From a virus: a stretch of 23,605 bases of DNA. The notes beneath the pieces were generated by a model, which had not been told where the DNA came from, ran no database searches, and saw only the letters and a program-made list of their open reading frames with translations. Within the stretch, counting starts at the first letter, position 1. Each line of letters opens with the position of its first letter. Shown here piece by piece: positions 14,298 to 20,973 of the stretch. The position numbers and the translations under genes were made by a program. The DNA lies in the IMG/VR virus record IMGVR_UViG_3300046740_000429, positions 1 through 23,605 of that record; one strand, 5' to 3'.

Positions 14298-14690
14298 CTA
14301 GACGCCGGCAGGGATGTATAGGGCCGCTATCGTGCCGGTGATCGCGGCGGCCAGGTCGATCCAGATCCGTCCGCCCGTGCCGCCGTCCGTACCGCCCGGT
14401 GACTGGACGAAGCGCGCGGACTCCAGCGGACCGATATACGCGGCGCTGGAGGCCCCGACCGTATAGGCGAGGTCGCCGAGGTCCTTGCGGAAGGCGGGTG
14501 GTGCCGTCCCCGCCTTGACGGTGGCCACCTTCGTCGCCGCCACGGTATTGTTGACATAGATCACGATTCGGCCCGTCAGTCCCGTCACATCAACGTAATG
14601 GCCATTGGTCGGGTCAACCGCCGTCCCTGCAGGAGCGGCGATACCGTTCGTCGCGAGCAGATTCGTGAGTGGGATTTGCGTCCGCGCCAT
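14298..14690 (-). CDS. Capsid decoration-like structural protein
   Basis: 130 residues, ATG at 14690 with AGGAGG 8 nt upstream. It begins MARTQIPLTNLLATNG and is beta-rich (VDVTGLTGRIVIYVNN, IWIDLAAAITGTIAALYIPAG) with few charges. Small proteins of this kind, beginning MART.IPLT, commonly follow the major capsid gene of phages in high-GC hosts and are found in virions. I infer a decoration or capsid-stabilising role from this and from the 19-nt gap after the capsid gene; no catalytic motif is present. Confidence 0.7.
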   Translation of the reverse strand: MARTQIPLTNLLATNGIAAPAGTAVDPTNGHYVDVTGLTGRIVIYVNNTVAATKVATVKAGTAPPAFRKDLGDLAYTVGASSAAYIGPLESARFVQSPGGTDGGTGGRIWIDLAAAITGTIAALYIPAGV

Positions 14691-14709
14691 CTGGCGTTCC
14701 TCCTTCGTT

Positions 14710-15621
14710 CTAGGTCGCGTTGGCGGTCAGCAGGGCAAGGGCGTTCGGCCGCACGATCTTGGCGCCATAAACAAACAGCCCCTTGACGGCATCCGCGAAC
14801 CGGCGTTCCGGGCGGAAGGCCGAGACCTCGACGATCTGCGACGCGAACGACCATGCCATTGGATGCCCGGCGATAATCTTGTATTTCGTCGCCGTCGTGT
14901 TCGGCACCTGATTCGACTTATAAATGTCGAAGCCCGCCGCGCGACCAATCGGTTGTGCTCCGGGACCGCCGCCCCCGTTGGGCTGGGTAATGTTCTCGCC
15001 CCGGAACCCATTCAGCAGCATCTCGAGCTGCCCGGGCGTGCCGTAGCCGACGAACCGGGCATCCTTCAGCAGGTACGCCTCAAACCAGGGCGGAACGATC
15101 ACGAAGCGGCCGTCATCGGGAACATCCTGATTGTCGAGCAGGACGCCGAGGTCCACGAGGCGGTCATACGCCATCGTGCCGGCGGCGGCCCACGTACCGG
15201 TGATCGGGGAAGCATCCGAGCCGACGCTATTCGTCGCGGAGATGTCGGTGTAGAGGCCCGCGGCGTAGCTGTCCGCTGCTTTGCGCAAACCGTAGCCGGC
15301 GCGCCGCATTGCTTCCTCCATCACCTTCGGCTGCTGTTGCGCCTTGTCCACGTCATCGACCTGGAAGTTAAAGTATTTCGCCTGGTCGATGACGAGAATC
15401 AACTGCGCGTCGGTCAGGGCTTCCGGACTGTTGATGTCGGCATTCTTAGTGTAATTACTGACCGTGACATCGCCGATCTGGTTGATCCGCACGGACGAGC
15501 CGAAGCCCTGAATGTCGCCCTCGTAGTCCGTGTTCATCACACTGCGATAGACGAGGGCGGTGTCGAGGGCACGCAGGAGGCTTCCCGCCCAGACGCTCGG
15601 GATAAAATTCTCAAGTGGCAT
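14710..15621 (-). CDS. Major capsid protein (HK97-fold, P22 coat-like)
   Basis: 303 residues, ATG at 15621 with AAGGA 7 nt upstream, directly after the scaffold gene. The order of elements fits the coat-protein family: N-terminal MPLENFIPSVWAGSLLRAL, then FGSSVRINQIGDVTVSNYTK (E-loop-like), a helix MEEAMRRAGYGLRKAADSYAAG (spine helix-like), RFVIVPPWFEAYLLKDARFVG and, late, IIAGHPMAWSFASQIVEVSAFRPERRFADAVKGLFVYG. The late segment is typical of A-domain strands of capsid proteins. No N-terminal cleavage signal or prohead protease gene is visible. It would form the icosahedral shell on the scaffold. Confidence 0.9.
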   Translation of the reverse strand: MPLENFIPSVWAGSLLRALDTALVYRSVMNTDYEGDIQGFGSSVRINQIGDVTVSNYTKNADINSPEALTDAQLILVIDQAKYFNFQVDDVDKAQQQPKVMEEAMRRAGYGLRKAADSYAAGLYTDISATNSVGSDASPITGTWAAAGTMAYDRLVDLGVLLDNQDVPDDGRFVIVPPWFEAYLLKDARFVGYGTPGQLEMLLNGFRGENITQPNGGGGPGAQPIGRAAGFDIYKSNQVPNTTATKYKIIAGHPMAWSFASQIVEVSAFRPERRFADAVKGLFVYGAKIVRPNALALLTANAT

Positions 15622-15645
15622 GGTGCTGTCCTTTTCCCGCGGCCA

Positions 15646-16188
15646 TTAGGAGCTCAGTGCCGCCCGAACCACCGCCGGGTCGAGCGCGGCAATCTGGCTG
15701 GCAGTCATGCCGCGCAGTTGTTCTTTGCTCAGTTGTCGTTCGCCGCGCCCGCTCGCGCCATTGGTCGCCGCGCCGCTTGACGCCGGCGGCACCATCAGCT
15801 TGGCGAGCACCTTTGCGTCGGCTTCCATCGCGGTCTCATCCTCGCCCTGTAAGCGACTTGCCAGTACTTCAGGCAAGTTGTGCTTCGTGGCGATCCGCAG
15901 GCGCATCAGCTCGAGGCGCAGTTCCTCGCGCTCATTGACGGCCTCGTCGCGCTCGCGCTTCGTGCGGTCCGCTTCGCTCAGCGAGGCGTCTTCCAGTTCC
16001 TTCAGCTTCGCGGTCACTTGCACGGCCTCACGCCGATGCTTGGCGGCCTCGTTGCGGAGTTGCTGGACATAGGCGGCGTCAAACGTCTTCGGCTCCTGGC
16101 CGGTCGTCTCCGTCGTCTCTGGGGTGGCCGTCGTGGCCTGACCATCAGCTGCCGCCTGGGCATCCGTGGTCGTCGTGCTCTCGTCCAT
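15646..16188 (-). CDS. Capsid scaffolding protein
   Basis: 180 residues, ATG at 16188, immediately before the capsid gene. Residues 1-38 are Thr/Ala/Gln-rich and disordered-looking. Residues 39-115 are a long, highly charged helical stretch (YVQQLRNEAAKHRREAVQV, SEADRTKRERDEAVNEREEL) with heptad-like spacing, as in phage scaffold proteins. The C-terminus ends in basic and helical segments (GRGERQLSKEQLRGM, ALDPAVVRAALSS), where scaffold proteins contact coat protein. Its size, charge pattern and place are diagnostic in combination. Confidence 0.85.
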   Translation of the reverse strand: MDESTTTTDAQAAADGQATTATPETTETTGQEPKTFDAAYVQQLRNEAAKHRREAVQVTAKLKELEDASLSEADRTKRERDEAVNEREELRLELMRLRIATKHNLPEVLASRLQGEDETAMEADAKVLAKLMVPPASSGAATNGASGRGERQLSKEQLRGMTASQIAALDPAVVRAALSS

Positions 16189-16196
16189 GATGCGTG

Positions 16197-16532
16197 CTAC
16201 TCCTTTGCGTCGCCGATCAGTACGCGAATCAACTCCGGGTTGCGCCTGAGCGTATCGAGCAGGATGGGTGCGAGCGCACGCACGATGCGCTCCTCATTGT
16301 CAAGATCGGCATTCCCCGCGAGGTCGTTGCAACCGTGCATCACTTCGTGCAGCAGGGTCACTGCGGTCTTCTCCGCGCACATGTTCGGGTCGATGAGGAT
16401 GCGATGCTCGATGTATTGCATCGCGCCCCATACCAGCGTCTTGGCCTTGTGCTCATAACGGATGAGTTCACCATCATCCGAGACGATGGGATACGTGTAG
16501 GGACCAATGACAATCGCCGGAGGAAGATGCAT
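16197..16532 (-). CDS. HExxH zinc metallopeptidase-like protein
   Basis: 111 residues, ATG at 16532, three bases after the previous stop. The zincin motif HEVMH is at residues 62-66 within TAVTLLHEVMHGCND, preceded by the strand HRILIDP (43-49), and followed about 15 residues later by the acidic NEER (79-82), which could supply a third metal ligand as in other gluzincin or ImmA-like proteins. The order strand, HExxH helix, acidic helix fits a minimal metallopeptidase. It sits between portal and scaffold, where head maturation proteases are often coded, but usual head proteases are not zincins. Cleavage of a head protein, or of a host repressor, are both speculative. Confidence 0.7.
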   Translation of the reverse strand: MHLPPAIVIGPYTYPIVSDDGELIRYEHKAKTLVWGAMQYIEHRILIDPNMCAEKTAVTLLHEVMHGCNDLAGNADLDNEERIVRALAPILLDTLRRNPELIRVLIGDAKE

Positions 16533-16535
16533 GCG

Positions 16536-16787
16536 CTACTTCCCGCCTGTGCGTATTGCGGCTGACTCCTTCGCAGTCGCCGGCAGCGCGCTCGTCAGAC
16601 CGAGACGGGCCGCGATCGCTTTGATCTTCCGACGCACCGCGGCAGGATTGCTCGCATGACCGGACAGGTTCCAGGCGGCCCGCACGTCCGACGCGTCCTT
16701 GATCGGGTATGACAGGCCCGGCCCGGCAAATCGGTCAGGATGCTCTTTTTTGTATTGGAGCCGCGCCGCCATCGTCCAGTTCGCCAT
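16536..16787 (-). CDS. Small DUF6582-like protein
   Basis: 83 residues. The ATG at 16787 is chosen because GAGGG lies 7 nt upstream; upstream starts in the same frame run into the preceding membrane gene. The segment YKKEHPDRFAGPGLSYPIKD, followed by VRAAWNLSGHAS and VRRKIKAIAARLGL, follows the pattern of small DUF6582 proteins: a Phe-rich start, a YPI motif, then two helices. Such domains occur in phage head proteins and attached to head proteases, and their function is unknown to me. Confidence 0.7.
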   Translation of the reverse strand: MANWTMAARLQYKKEHPDRFAGPGLSYPIKDASDVRAAWNLSGHASNPAAVRRKIKAIAARLGLTSALPATAKESAAIRTGGK

Positions 16788-16803
16788 CTCGCACCCTCGC
16801 TCG

Positions 16804-16980
16804 CTATTTGCCGGCGTGCCAGAGAAGGAAACAGATTGCCCAAAGGCAGAAGCACGCTGACCAGACGCGCGGGTGATAGCGCGTGCCGTAGGTCTCTCCC
16901 GCGAAGTAGCCCAGGATCGCATCCAATCCGAAGACGATGGCGGTAATCAAAAACAACACCAGAATGAGCGTCAGGGTCAT
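16804..16980 (-). CDS. 58-residue two-helix membrane protein (holin-like?)
   Basis: A short gene with ATG at 16980 and a nearly perfect AGGAGGTGA ribosome binding site 7 nt upstream, which supports it strongly. The peptide begins MTLTLILVLFLITAIVFGLD (first transmembrane helix), has a polar turn with AGETYGTRYHPR, then a second helix containing SACFCLWAICFLLW and ends HAGK. Two helices with a short polar loop fit a small holin or membrane accessory protein. However, it lies between portal and scaffold genes rather than near a lysin, so its role is open. Its stop (TAG at 16804) precedes the DUF6582-like start by 16 nt. Confidence 0.75.
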   Translation of the reverse strand: MTLTLILVLFLITAIVFGLDAILGYFAGETYGTRYHPRVWSACFCLWAICFLLWHAGK

Positions 16981-17041
16981 CGTGTCACCTCCTACAAACC
17001 GGGCGGCTCGTCCTGCCGCGTCACAGCCTGCATCCCGTTCG

Positions 17042-18451
17042 TCATGGCGTCCCCGCCGAACCTGGCGCCGGCGTTGGCGCTGCCTGCGCGCTCGCCGCGG
17101 CCTGAGCTTCCTCCGTCGCCATGTTTTGTGCTTCGAGCAGTGGATTCAGGCCGACCTTCTGGGCCGCGGTCGTTTTCGAGAGGATTCCCATCGCCATCTG
17201 CGCCGTCAGCGTCTCCGCTTCGGCTTTCGGATCGGACGGTACGATCTCCGGCCAGTGGGTTTCGACCTGGTTACTGGCGCCGAAACCGCCGAACTCCAGC
17301 AGGCGCCGGTTCAGTTCTTCGAGCAAGTCGCCATAGAGGCGCCGCTTGACCTGCGTGCGCTGCAAGAGCGGGCCGTAGAGAATCTGTAACGCGAGCCCGG
17401 AGAGTTGACCGATGTTATCGAACTTCCCCGTCGTCACTTCCGGCACCTGCGTCGTCTCGTGAAACGCGGCCTTGATGCGCTCGTAATAGGCGATGGAGGA
17501 GGCGAGGTCACTCTGCATCTCGAGGTTCGCCAGTTCGGCGTCCTTGTTCGGCAGGATCGTGACCTGATCGGGGCCGGTCTTCAGATCCGTCGCCTGGAAG
17601 CCCTTGCCCCATGTCTTCGGGTGCGCGTGGAAGCGGATGATGCGGTTCGTGTTCGAGAGGACGAAGTTGACCGCGTTGCCGAGCTCCTGCACATCGTCCT
17701 CGAGGTCGGAGATCCCCCAATACTCATTGGGCGCGGGCAGATTCTGGCAGTCAACGATCGGCGGCCACGGATAGGGCCAGACGCTTTCGGCGACGATCCG
17801 CCACTGGTTGCTGTCGGGCCGCGACTCCTCATCGGTGATCGTCCAGCGCGTGCCGGATGGATCAGACGCGGTGGTCTGGCGGTAGTTCATTGGCCGGCGA
17901 CTGCGCGGATCGATGGCGTTATACGTGTAGACGTAGCGGCAGACACAATCGATGTCGTCCGGCATCCACTCAACGCGCATGCAGGCCGGATCGAGGTTGA
18001 CGAGGCGGGGGTACTGCTGCCCGTTGCGCGGCTCCACGATCTTGATGAACGCATGCCCACAGACCGCGCCGTTGAGCCCGACCTTGAGCAGGAACGTCTG
18101 TTGCTTGTTGTCCGCCCAGACGTTCTCGAGATAGACATCTGCGGGCGTTTCCACATCGGCCGTGGGTTCGCTCTCACCGGTATCATCGACGCCGGTGGTG
18201 TCCTCCGCGGTGTCGGCAATCTCGAACGCGAGATCGCGCCCGAACAGGTAAAACGCGCTCGTGTCGACCGCGAGGCGCGCGAGGTTGACGCAGACATTGT
18301 CATCCGCCTGTCCCGGTGCGACGACGAGCGGCTTCTTCGTGTCACCCTGATAGGCGAGCCAGGCGTTGCGAATCCTGCGTGCGCGCGCGATGTCGTCGGT
18401 GTTGGCCTCGGTCAGGATGTTCTGGCCGTTGAAGAGGTAACTCAGGCTCAT
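17042..18451 (-). CDS. Portal protein (SPP1 gp6-like)
   Basis: 469 residues, ATG at 18451 with GAGGT upstream, 10 nt after the terminase stop. It forms the dodecameric ring at the head vertex through which DNA enters and to which the tail binds. Early residues VCVNLARLAVDTSAFYLFGRDL (54-75), the clip/stem region with NGAVCGHAFIKI (about 132-143), LVNLDPACMRVEW, and the long stem helix segment ending in LEDDVQELGNAVNFVLSNTNRIIRFHAHP are typical of Phage_prot_Gp6/SPP1-type portals. The C-terminal crown region (LLEELNRRLLEFGG, then a helix with KTTAAQKVG and an Ala-rich tail) also fits. Position right after terminase confirms it. Confidence 0.93.
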   Translation of the reverse strand: MSLSYLFNGQNILTEANTDDIARARRIRNAWLAYQGDTKKPLVVAPGQADDNVCVNLARLAVDTSAFYLFGRDLAFEIADTAEDTTGVDDTGESEPTADVETPADVYLENVWADNKQQTFLLKVGLNGAVCGHAFIKIVEPRNGQQYPRLVNLDPACMRVEWMPDDIDCVCRYVYTYNAIDPRSRRPMNYRQTTASDPSGTRWTITDEESRPDSNQWRIVAESVWPYPWPPIVDCQNLPAPNEYWGISDLEDDVQELGNAVNFVLSNTNRIIRFHAHPKTWGKGFQATDLKTGPDQVTILPNKDAELANLEMQSDLASSIAYYERIKAAFHETTQVPEVTTGKFDNIGQLSGLALQILYGPLLQRTQVKRRLYGDLLEELNRRLLEFGGFGASNQVETHWPEIVPSDPKAEAETLTAQMAMGILSKTTAAQKVGLNPLLEAQNMATEEAQAAASAQAAPTPAPGSAGTP

Positions 18452-18461
18452 CGGTTACCTC

Positions 18462-18953
18462 TCACGCGTAGAGCGACGGCGCGTACGTGACCGCGGCAGT
18501 CAGCCCGCGCCCTGCCACTGCGAGCGCCAGCGCCGTCACGCAATCGTCGTGCATGCCCTCAGGTGCCGAGTAGCGAACGCCAGTGCGCGTGTAGGCATAC
18601 TCGAACGCTTCCAGCTCACTGACGATCGCGCCATCCGGGTAGCGGATCTCCCGTCGCTGAATCGCGACGGCGAGCCCTTCCATTAGCTGCTGCTTCGACG
18701 GCGCGGAGAACTTGTAGCCGCGGTAGTTGATCCGGCCGGCCGTCTGCAACTCCTCAAGGACCGGATCGCCCACGCCGGTCGAATCGACGAGCGCGGGCGT
18801 CTGACCGACGAGACCGACGATGCGCGGAATGGTCGCCTGCCACGGCCCCTGCCAACGCTCGAAGCGGCAGACCGCGCCGCCGGCGTCGAGGGCGATACAG
18901 ACGGTCCAGTCCACCGACTTCGCGAGGTCGATGCCCCAGATAGCGGTGCTACC
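18462..18953 (-). CDS. terL: Terminase large subunit, nuclease half (reading frame after the frameshift)
   Basis: The -1 frame relative to the ATPase half, open from 19019 and carrying coding sequence from about 18953 to the TGA at 18462. Its first recognisable segment, WGIDLAKSVDW, holds the first catalytic Asp of the RNase H-like nuclease. VCRFERWQGPW and ALVDSTGVGDPVLEEL follow, and a late GMHDDCVTALALA segment carries the C-terminal acidic residues. An initiation at the GTG at 18914 would lose the first catalytic Asp, so separate translation seems unlikely. If the frames are joined, the whole protein is about 414 residues, normal for this terminase type. I infer either a frame error in the sequence, a real disrupting mutation, or recoding without a standard slippery heptamer. 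Confidence 0.88.
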   Translation of the reverse strand, partial: GSTAIWGIDLAKSVDWTVCIALDAGGAVCRFERWQGPWQATIPRIVGLVGQTPALVDSTGVGDPVLEELQTAGRINYRGYKFSAPSKQQLMEGLAVAIQRREIRYPDGAIVSELEAFEYAYTRTGVRYSAPEGMHDDCVTALALAVAGRGLTAAVTYAPSLYA

Positions 18954-19705
18954 CGGTCGGCAATGGCGGCGAGACCGAACGGGTTGCCACCATCGTCGGA
19001 TGGCTCCGCGAGATAGAGTTCACGGAACACGGCATCGGGCAAAGTACGCTTCGCGTCTTCGATCTCCGCCGCATCCAGGACGCCCGCGGCGACGGCATCG
19101 TAGGCGGTGATCTTGGCGTAGTGCATATCGGGCTCACCCGACTCCGCACGGCGACAGAGGCGATAGAAGAAGTTCTTTCGCCCCTTGACGTTGCCGATGA
19201 GCCGGACGGGGCCGCGCGTCTGGGTGAGGGTAGATCGCAGTGCGTACCAGGCGTCTTCCTTCCAGCGACTCGCTTCATCGCCAACCGCAGCGTAGACGTC
19301 TTCTCCGAATAACGAATCAGGATGATCGGCGCCCTTGAACCAGATCACCGCGCCGTTCGGCAGGGTGATCGTCAGTTCGCTGGCGTTGTAGTGGTGCAGG
19401 TGCGCAGGCAGGGTGCGCTTCAGTCTCCGAAAGGCGATCTTCGCCTGCGGGTAGATCGGCGCGACCCACCAGAAGTTCCTGCCCGGCTTGCTGAGCCACG
19501 CCTGTTCGTAGAGCCAGGCGATACAGCCAACTGTCTTACCGGCTTTGGTACTACTTTCCGTCAGTCCGTAGCGTTCGGTACAGAAGATTGCGGCGAGCTG
19601 TTTCGGGTACAGCCAGGGCCGCTCATAGTTGATCGTCCGCGTCGCCGGCGTCGGCGTCGATGGTGATGCGATCGAAGGAGAGCGTGAAGGAGATCGGACC
19701 GCCAT
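18683..19705 (-). CDS. terL: Terminase large subunit, ATPase half (frame lost near 18940)
   Basis: Start ATG at 19705, overlapping the small subunit by 83 nt. The Walker A-type segment SSTKAGKT is at residues 51-58, Walker B VYAAVGDE at 137-144 with the catalytic Glu, and a coupling motif RLIGNVKGRKNFFYR at 168-182. YLAEPSDDGGNPFG (231-244) is the usual link between the ATPase and nuclease domains. Beyond about residue 256 (APLS) the frame becomes Arg/Ser/Pro-rich nonsense to 18683, while the nuclease sequence continues in the -1 frame, so only about the first 255 residues are genuine. This motor cuts and pumps DNA into the head through the portal, whose gene follows. Confidence 0.88.
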   Translation of the reverse strand: MAVRSPSRSPSIASPSTPTPATRTINYERPWLYPKQLAAIFCTERYGLTESSTKAGKTVGCIAWLYEQAWLSKPGRNFWWVAPIYPQAKIAFRRLKRTLPAHLHHYNASELTITLPNGAVIWFKGADHPDSLFGEDVYAAVGDEASRWKEDAWYALRSTLTQTRGPVRLIGNVKGRKNFFYRLCRRAESGEPDMHYAKITAYDAVAAGVLDAAEIEDAKRTLPDAVFRELYLAEPSDDGGNPFGLAAIADRVAPLSGASTSRSRWTGPSVSPSTPAARSAASSVGRGRGRRPFRASSVSSVRRPRSSIRPAWAIRSLRSCRRPAGSTTAATSSPRRRSSS

Positions 19706-20126
19706 CCTTGCCCGTCACTTCCGCGATCGCCTTGCGCCCGCCACGTTCCTTCGCGATGTCGTCCAGCGTGCCGCGGAGCTGGGCGACCTGCTGCGACTTG
19801 AACGCCGGTACCTCGACGGCCCTCCCGTTCGCGCTCAGCTTGATGTCCGCGCCATAGAAGCCGGTGCGCAAATCGGCTTCGAGCATGCGATTCAGCCATT
19901 CGAGTTGTGCGACGCGGGCATCAACCTCTGACAAACCACGATCAATCGCTGCTGTTTGGCGTTCGGCCTTGGCGGCGGCGATCACCGGCTGCATCTTGCC
20001 TGCGTAGTACTTCACATTCGCGATCGTGCAGCCGAAGGCGGCGGCAATATCCGCATAATGATCGCCGGCGGCGATGCGGCCGCGAATCGCGTCGCGTTGA
20101 TGTGCGGAGAGTTTGTTTGCGCTCAT
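19623..20126 (-). CDS. terS: Terminase small subunit
   Basis: 167 residues from ATG 20126. A TTG at 20228 in the same frame would read through the terminator hairpin and is not chosen. The N-terminus carries a helix-turn-helix: LSAHQRDAIRGRIAAGDHY, then ADIAAAFGCTIANVKYYAGK, with a following recognition-like helix; terminase small subunits use this to bind the packaging site. Residues 55-105 are a long helix (AAIDRGLSEVDARVAQLEWLNRMLE), probably oligomerisation. The C-terminal part (VPAFKSQQVAQLRGTLDDIAKER and an acidic end DADAGDADD) may contact the large subunit. It directly precedes the large subunit, with overlap, which fixes the role. Confidence 0.82.
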   Translation of the reverse strand: MSANKLSAHQRDAIRGRIAAGDHYADIAAAFGCTIANVKYYAGKMQPVIAAAKAERQTAAIDRGLSEVDARVAQLEWLNRMLEADLRTGFYGADIKLSANGRAVEVPAFKSQQVAQLRGTLDDIAKERGGRKAIAEVTGKDGGPISFTLSFDRITIDADAGDADDQL

Positions 20127-20160
20127 GTGGTCTAAGCCCGGTCTAACCGTGCCGGTGGGC

Positions 20161-20186
20161 AAAAGAAAGCCCGGCCGTGCGCCGGG
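20161..20186 (-). terminator. Intrinsic terminator between early and late operons
   Basis: On the minus strand CCCGGC (20186-20181), a 5-nt loop and GCCGGG (20175-20170) form a 6-bp all-GC stem followed by CTTTCTTTTG. It lies 39 nt after the stop of the last early gene and 35 nt before the terminase small subunit ATG. It would end early transcripts, or act as a leader terminator that must be overcome for late expression. Confidence 0.7.
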
Positions 20187-20203
20187 GACAGTACGAGTGT
20201 TCC

Positions 20204-20240
20204 TGTCAATGATATAAACCCGTGTCAAGTCCCGTCAAGT
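20204..20240 (-). promoter_or_regulatory. Possible promoter with tandem TTGAC repeats before the late operon
   Basis: On the minus strand TTGACG (20238-20233) is followed after 16 nt by TATATC (20216-20211), a fair sigma70-like pair. The same strand carries ACTTGACGGG and ACTTGACACGGG in direct repeat, and a third TTGACA at 20209-20204. The first start would be near 20204, about 18 nt before the terminator hairpin. This could be a late promoter or an operator with iterated TTGAC sites; evidence is modest. Confidence 0.4.
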
Positions 20241-20713
20241 TCCCAACCCGCATGCAGGCTTTCCCACTCGTCCTCGATAGCCGTGCGCACCTGGGAGTGG
20301 TAGGTGCGCACCGACGCCACCGCGATCCCGAAGAGCCGCGCCGCCTCGTCATCAGGCACGACGGCGTTCGGATGCTCGGCGGAGTAGACGCACCATTGGA
20401 GCCGGCCGCGACTATCCGCACGCTGGACCATCCCAACTTCGCAGGCGATCAGCACCTTCCAATGTGAAGCATGCAGGTGGTGCCGGGCACGCGATTCATG
20501 GAACGCGCGCTGAATCGCGGTCGTGACGGGGCCCCAGTTGGCGCGTGCGAGCGCCGCACCGCGGATGCCATCGGAACTGCGGTGGGCGCTCATCGTGACG
20601 GGCATCAGCGTCCGGTCGGATGAATACTCGCCGCCGGAGGTGAGGACGAACCGCAACGCGCCCCAGGGGAAGAGCGGGATCGCCCGGTGAATCTCATCAG
20701 TCATCACCACCAT
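20225..20713 (-). CDS. Putative late transcription regulator with C-terminal helix-turn-helix
   Basis: 162 residues from ATG 20713 (GAGG about 6 nt upstream); ATG 20704 also fits and would overlap the preceding TGA as TGATG. The N-terminal 90 residues have no family I know (LFPWGALRFVLTSGG, VTTAIQRAFHESRARHHL). The C-terminal 50 residues read VVPDDEAARLFGIAVASVRTYHSQVRTAI, a helix-turn-helix like sigma region 4 or ArpU-type late regulators of phages. It is the last gene of the early group, right before the terminator/promoter gap and terminase, the usual place of a late activator. Function as such is inference. Confidence 0.62.
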   Translation of the reverse strand: MVVMTDEIHRAIPLFPWGALRFVLTSGGEYSSDRTLMPVTMSAHRSSDGIRGAALARANWGPVTTAIQRAFHESRARHHLHASHWKVLIACEVGMVQRADSRGRLQWCVYSAEHPNAVVPDDEAARLFGIAVASVRTYHSQVRTAIEDEWESLHAGWELDGT

Positions 20714-20973
20714 CGCCTTCCTCGCCGCCGGCGGCAGCGCTCGCGCTCCAGATATTCATCACCGAGCCGCGCCCGATACTCCCTGCCCCGGGCCGCGTGG
20801 CACGCTTTGCACTCGAAGCGGTACTGGCCGGGAGCGCCATACACACCGTCGCGGCGGGAGAACTCGCCCTGGTCAATGTTGCGCTCCTCGCCGCAAGTCG
20901 GGCAGTGCTTCATGCGGGCTCCGGTCGTCGGGTCCACGTACACCGGATTGGGTGAGGGGTGGCAGCGGGTCAT
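20704..20973 (-). CDS. Small zinc-binding protein (two CxxC pairs)
   Basis: 89 residues from ATG 20973, which overlaps the previous stop as ATGA; starts farther upstream in this frame lie inside the transporter gene. CPTC (24-27) and CKAC (55-58) form a four-cysteine zinc site around a short loop with FSRRDGVYGAPGQYRF. The C-terminal part is strongly basic and arginine-rich (RGREYRARLG, then an Arg/Cys/Trp end), so nucleic-acid binding is likely. Zinc fingers of this type are frequent in phages, sometimes as N-terminal pieces of HNH endonucleases; here no HNH follows. Confidence 0.75.
   Translation of the reverse strand: MTRCHPSPNPVYVDPTTGARMKHCPTCGEERNIDQGEFSRRDGVYGAPGQYRFECKACHAARGREYRARLGDEYLERERCRRRRGRRWW

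Noticed and set aside
18462-18914. Separate gene for a 150-residue terminase nuclease starting at GTG 18914
   Set aside because: This start drops the WGID segment with the first catalytic Asp, and no ribosome binding site precedes it. A frameshifted single gene is more likely.
18900-18960. Programmed frameshift in the terminase gene
   Set aside because: Searched for X XXY YYZ near the change of frame; found only CCGGGTA- and TCTGGGG-like runs, which do not fit, and no clear downstream stem.
19623-20228. Longer version of the terminase small subunit starting at TTG 20228
   Set aside because: It would be translated through the terminator hairpin and promoter-like repeats; the N-terminal extension is not protein-like. 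ATG 20126 is preferred.
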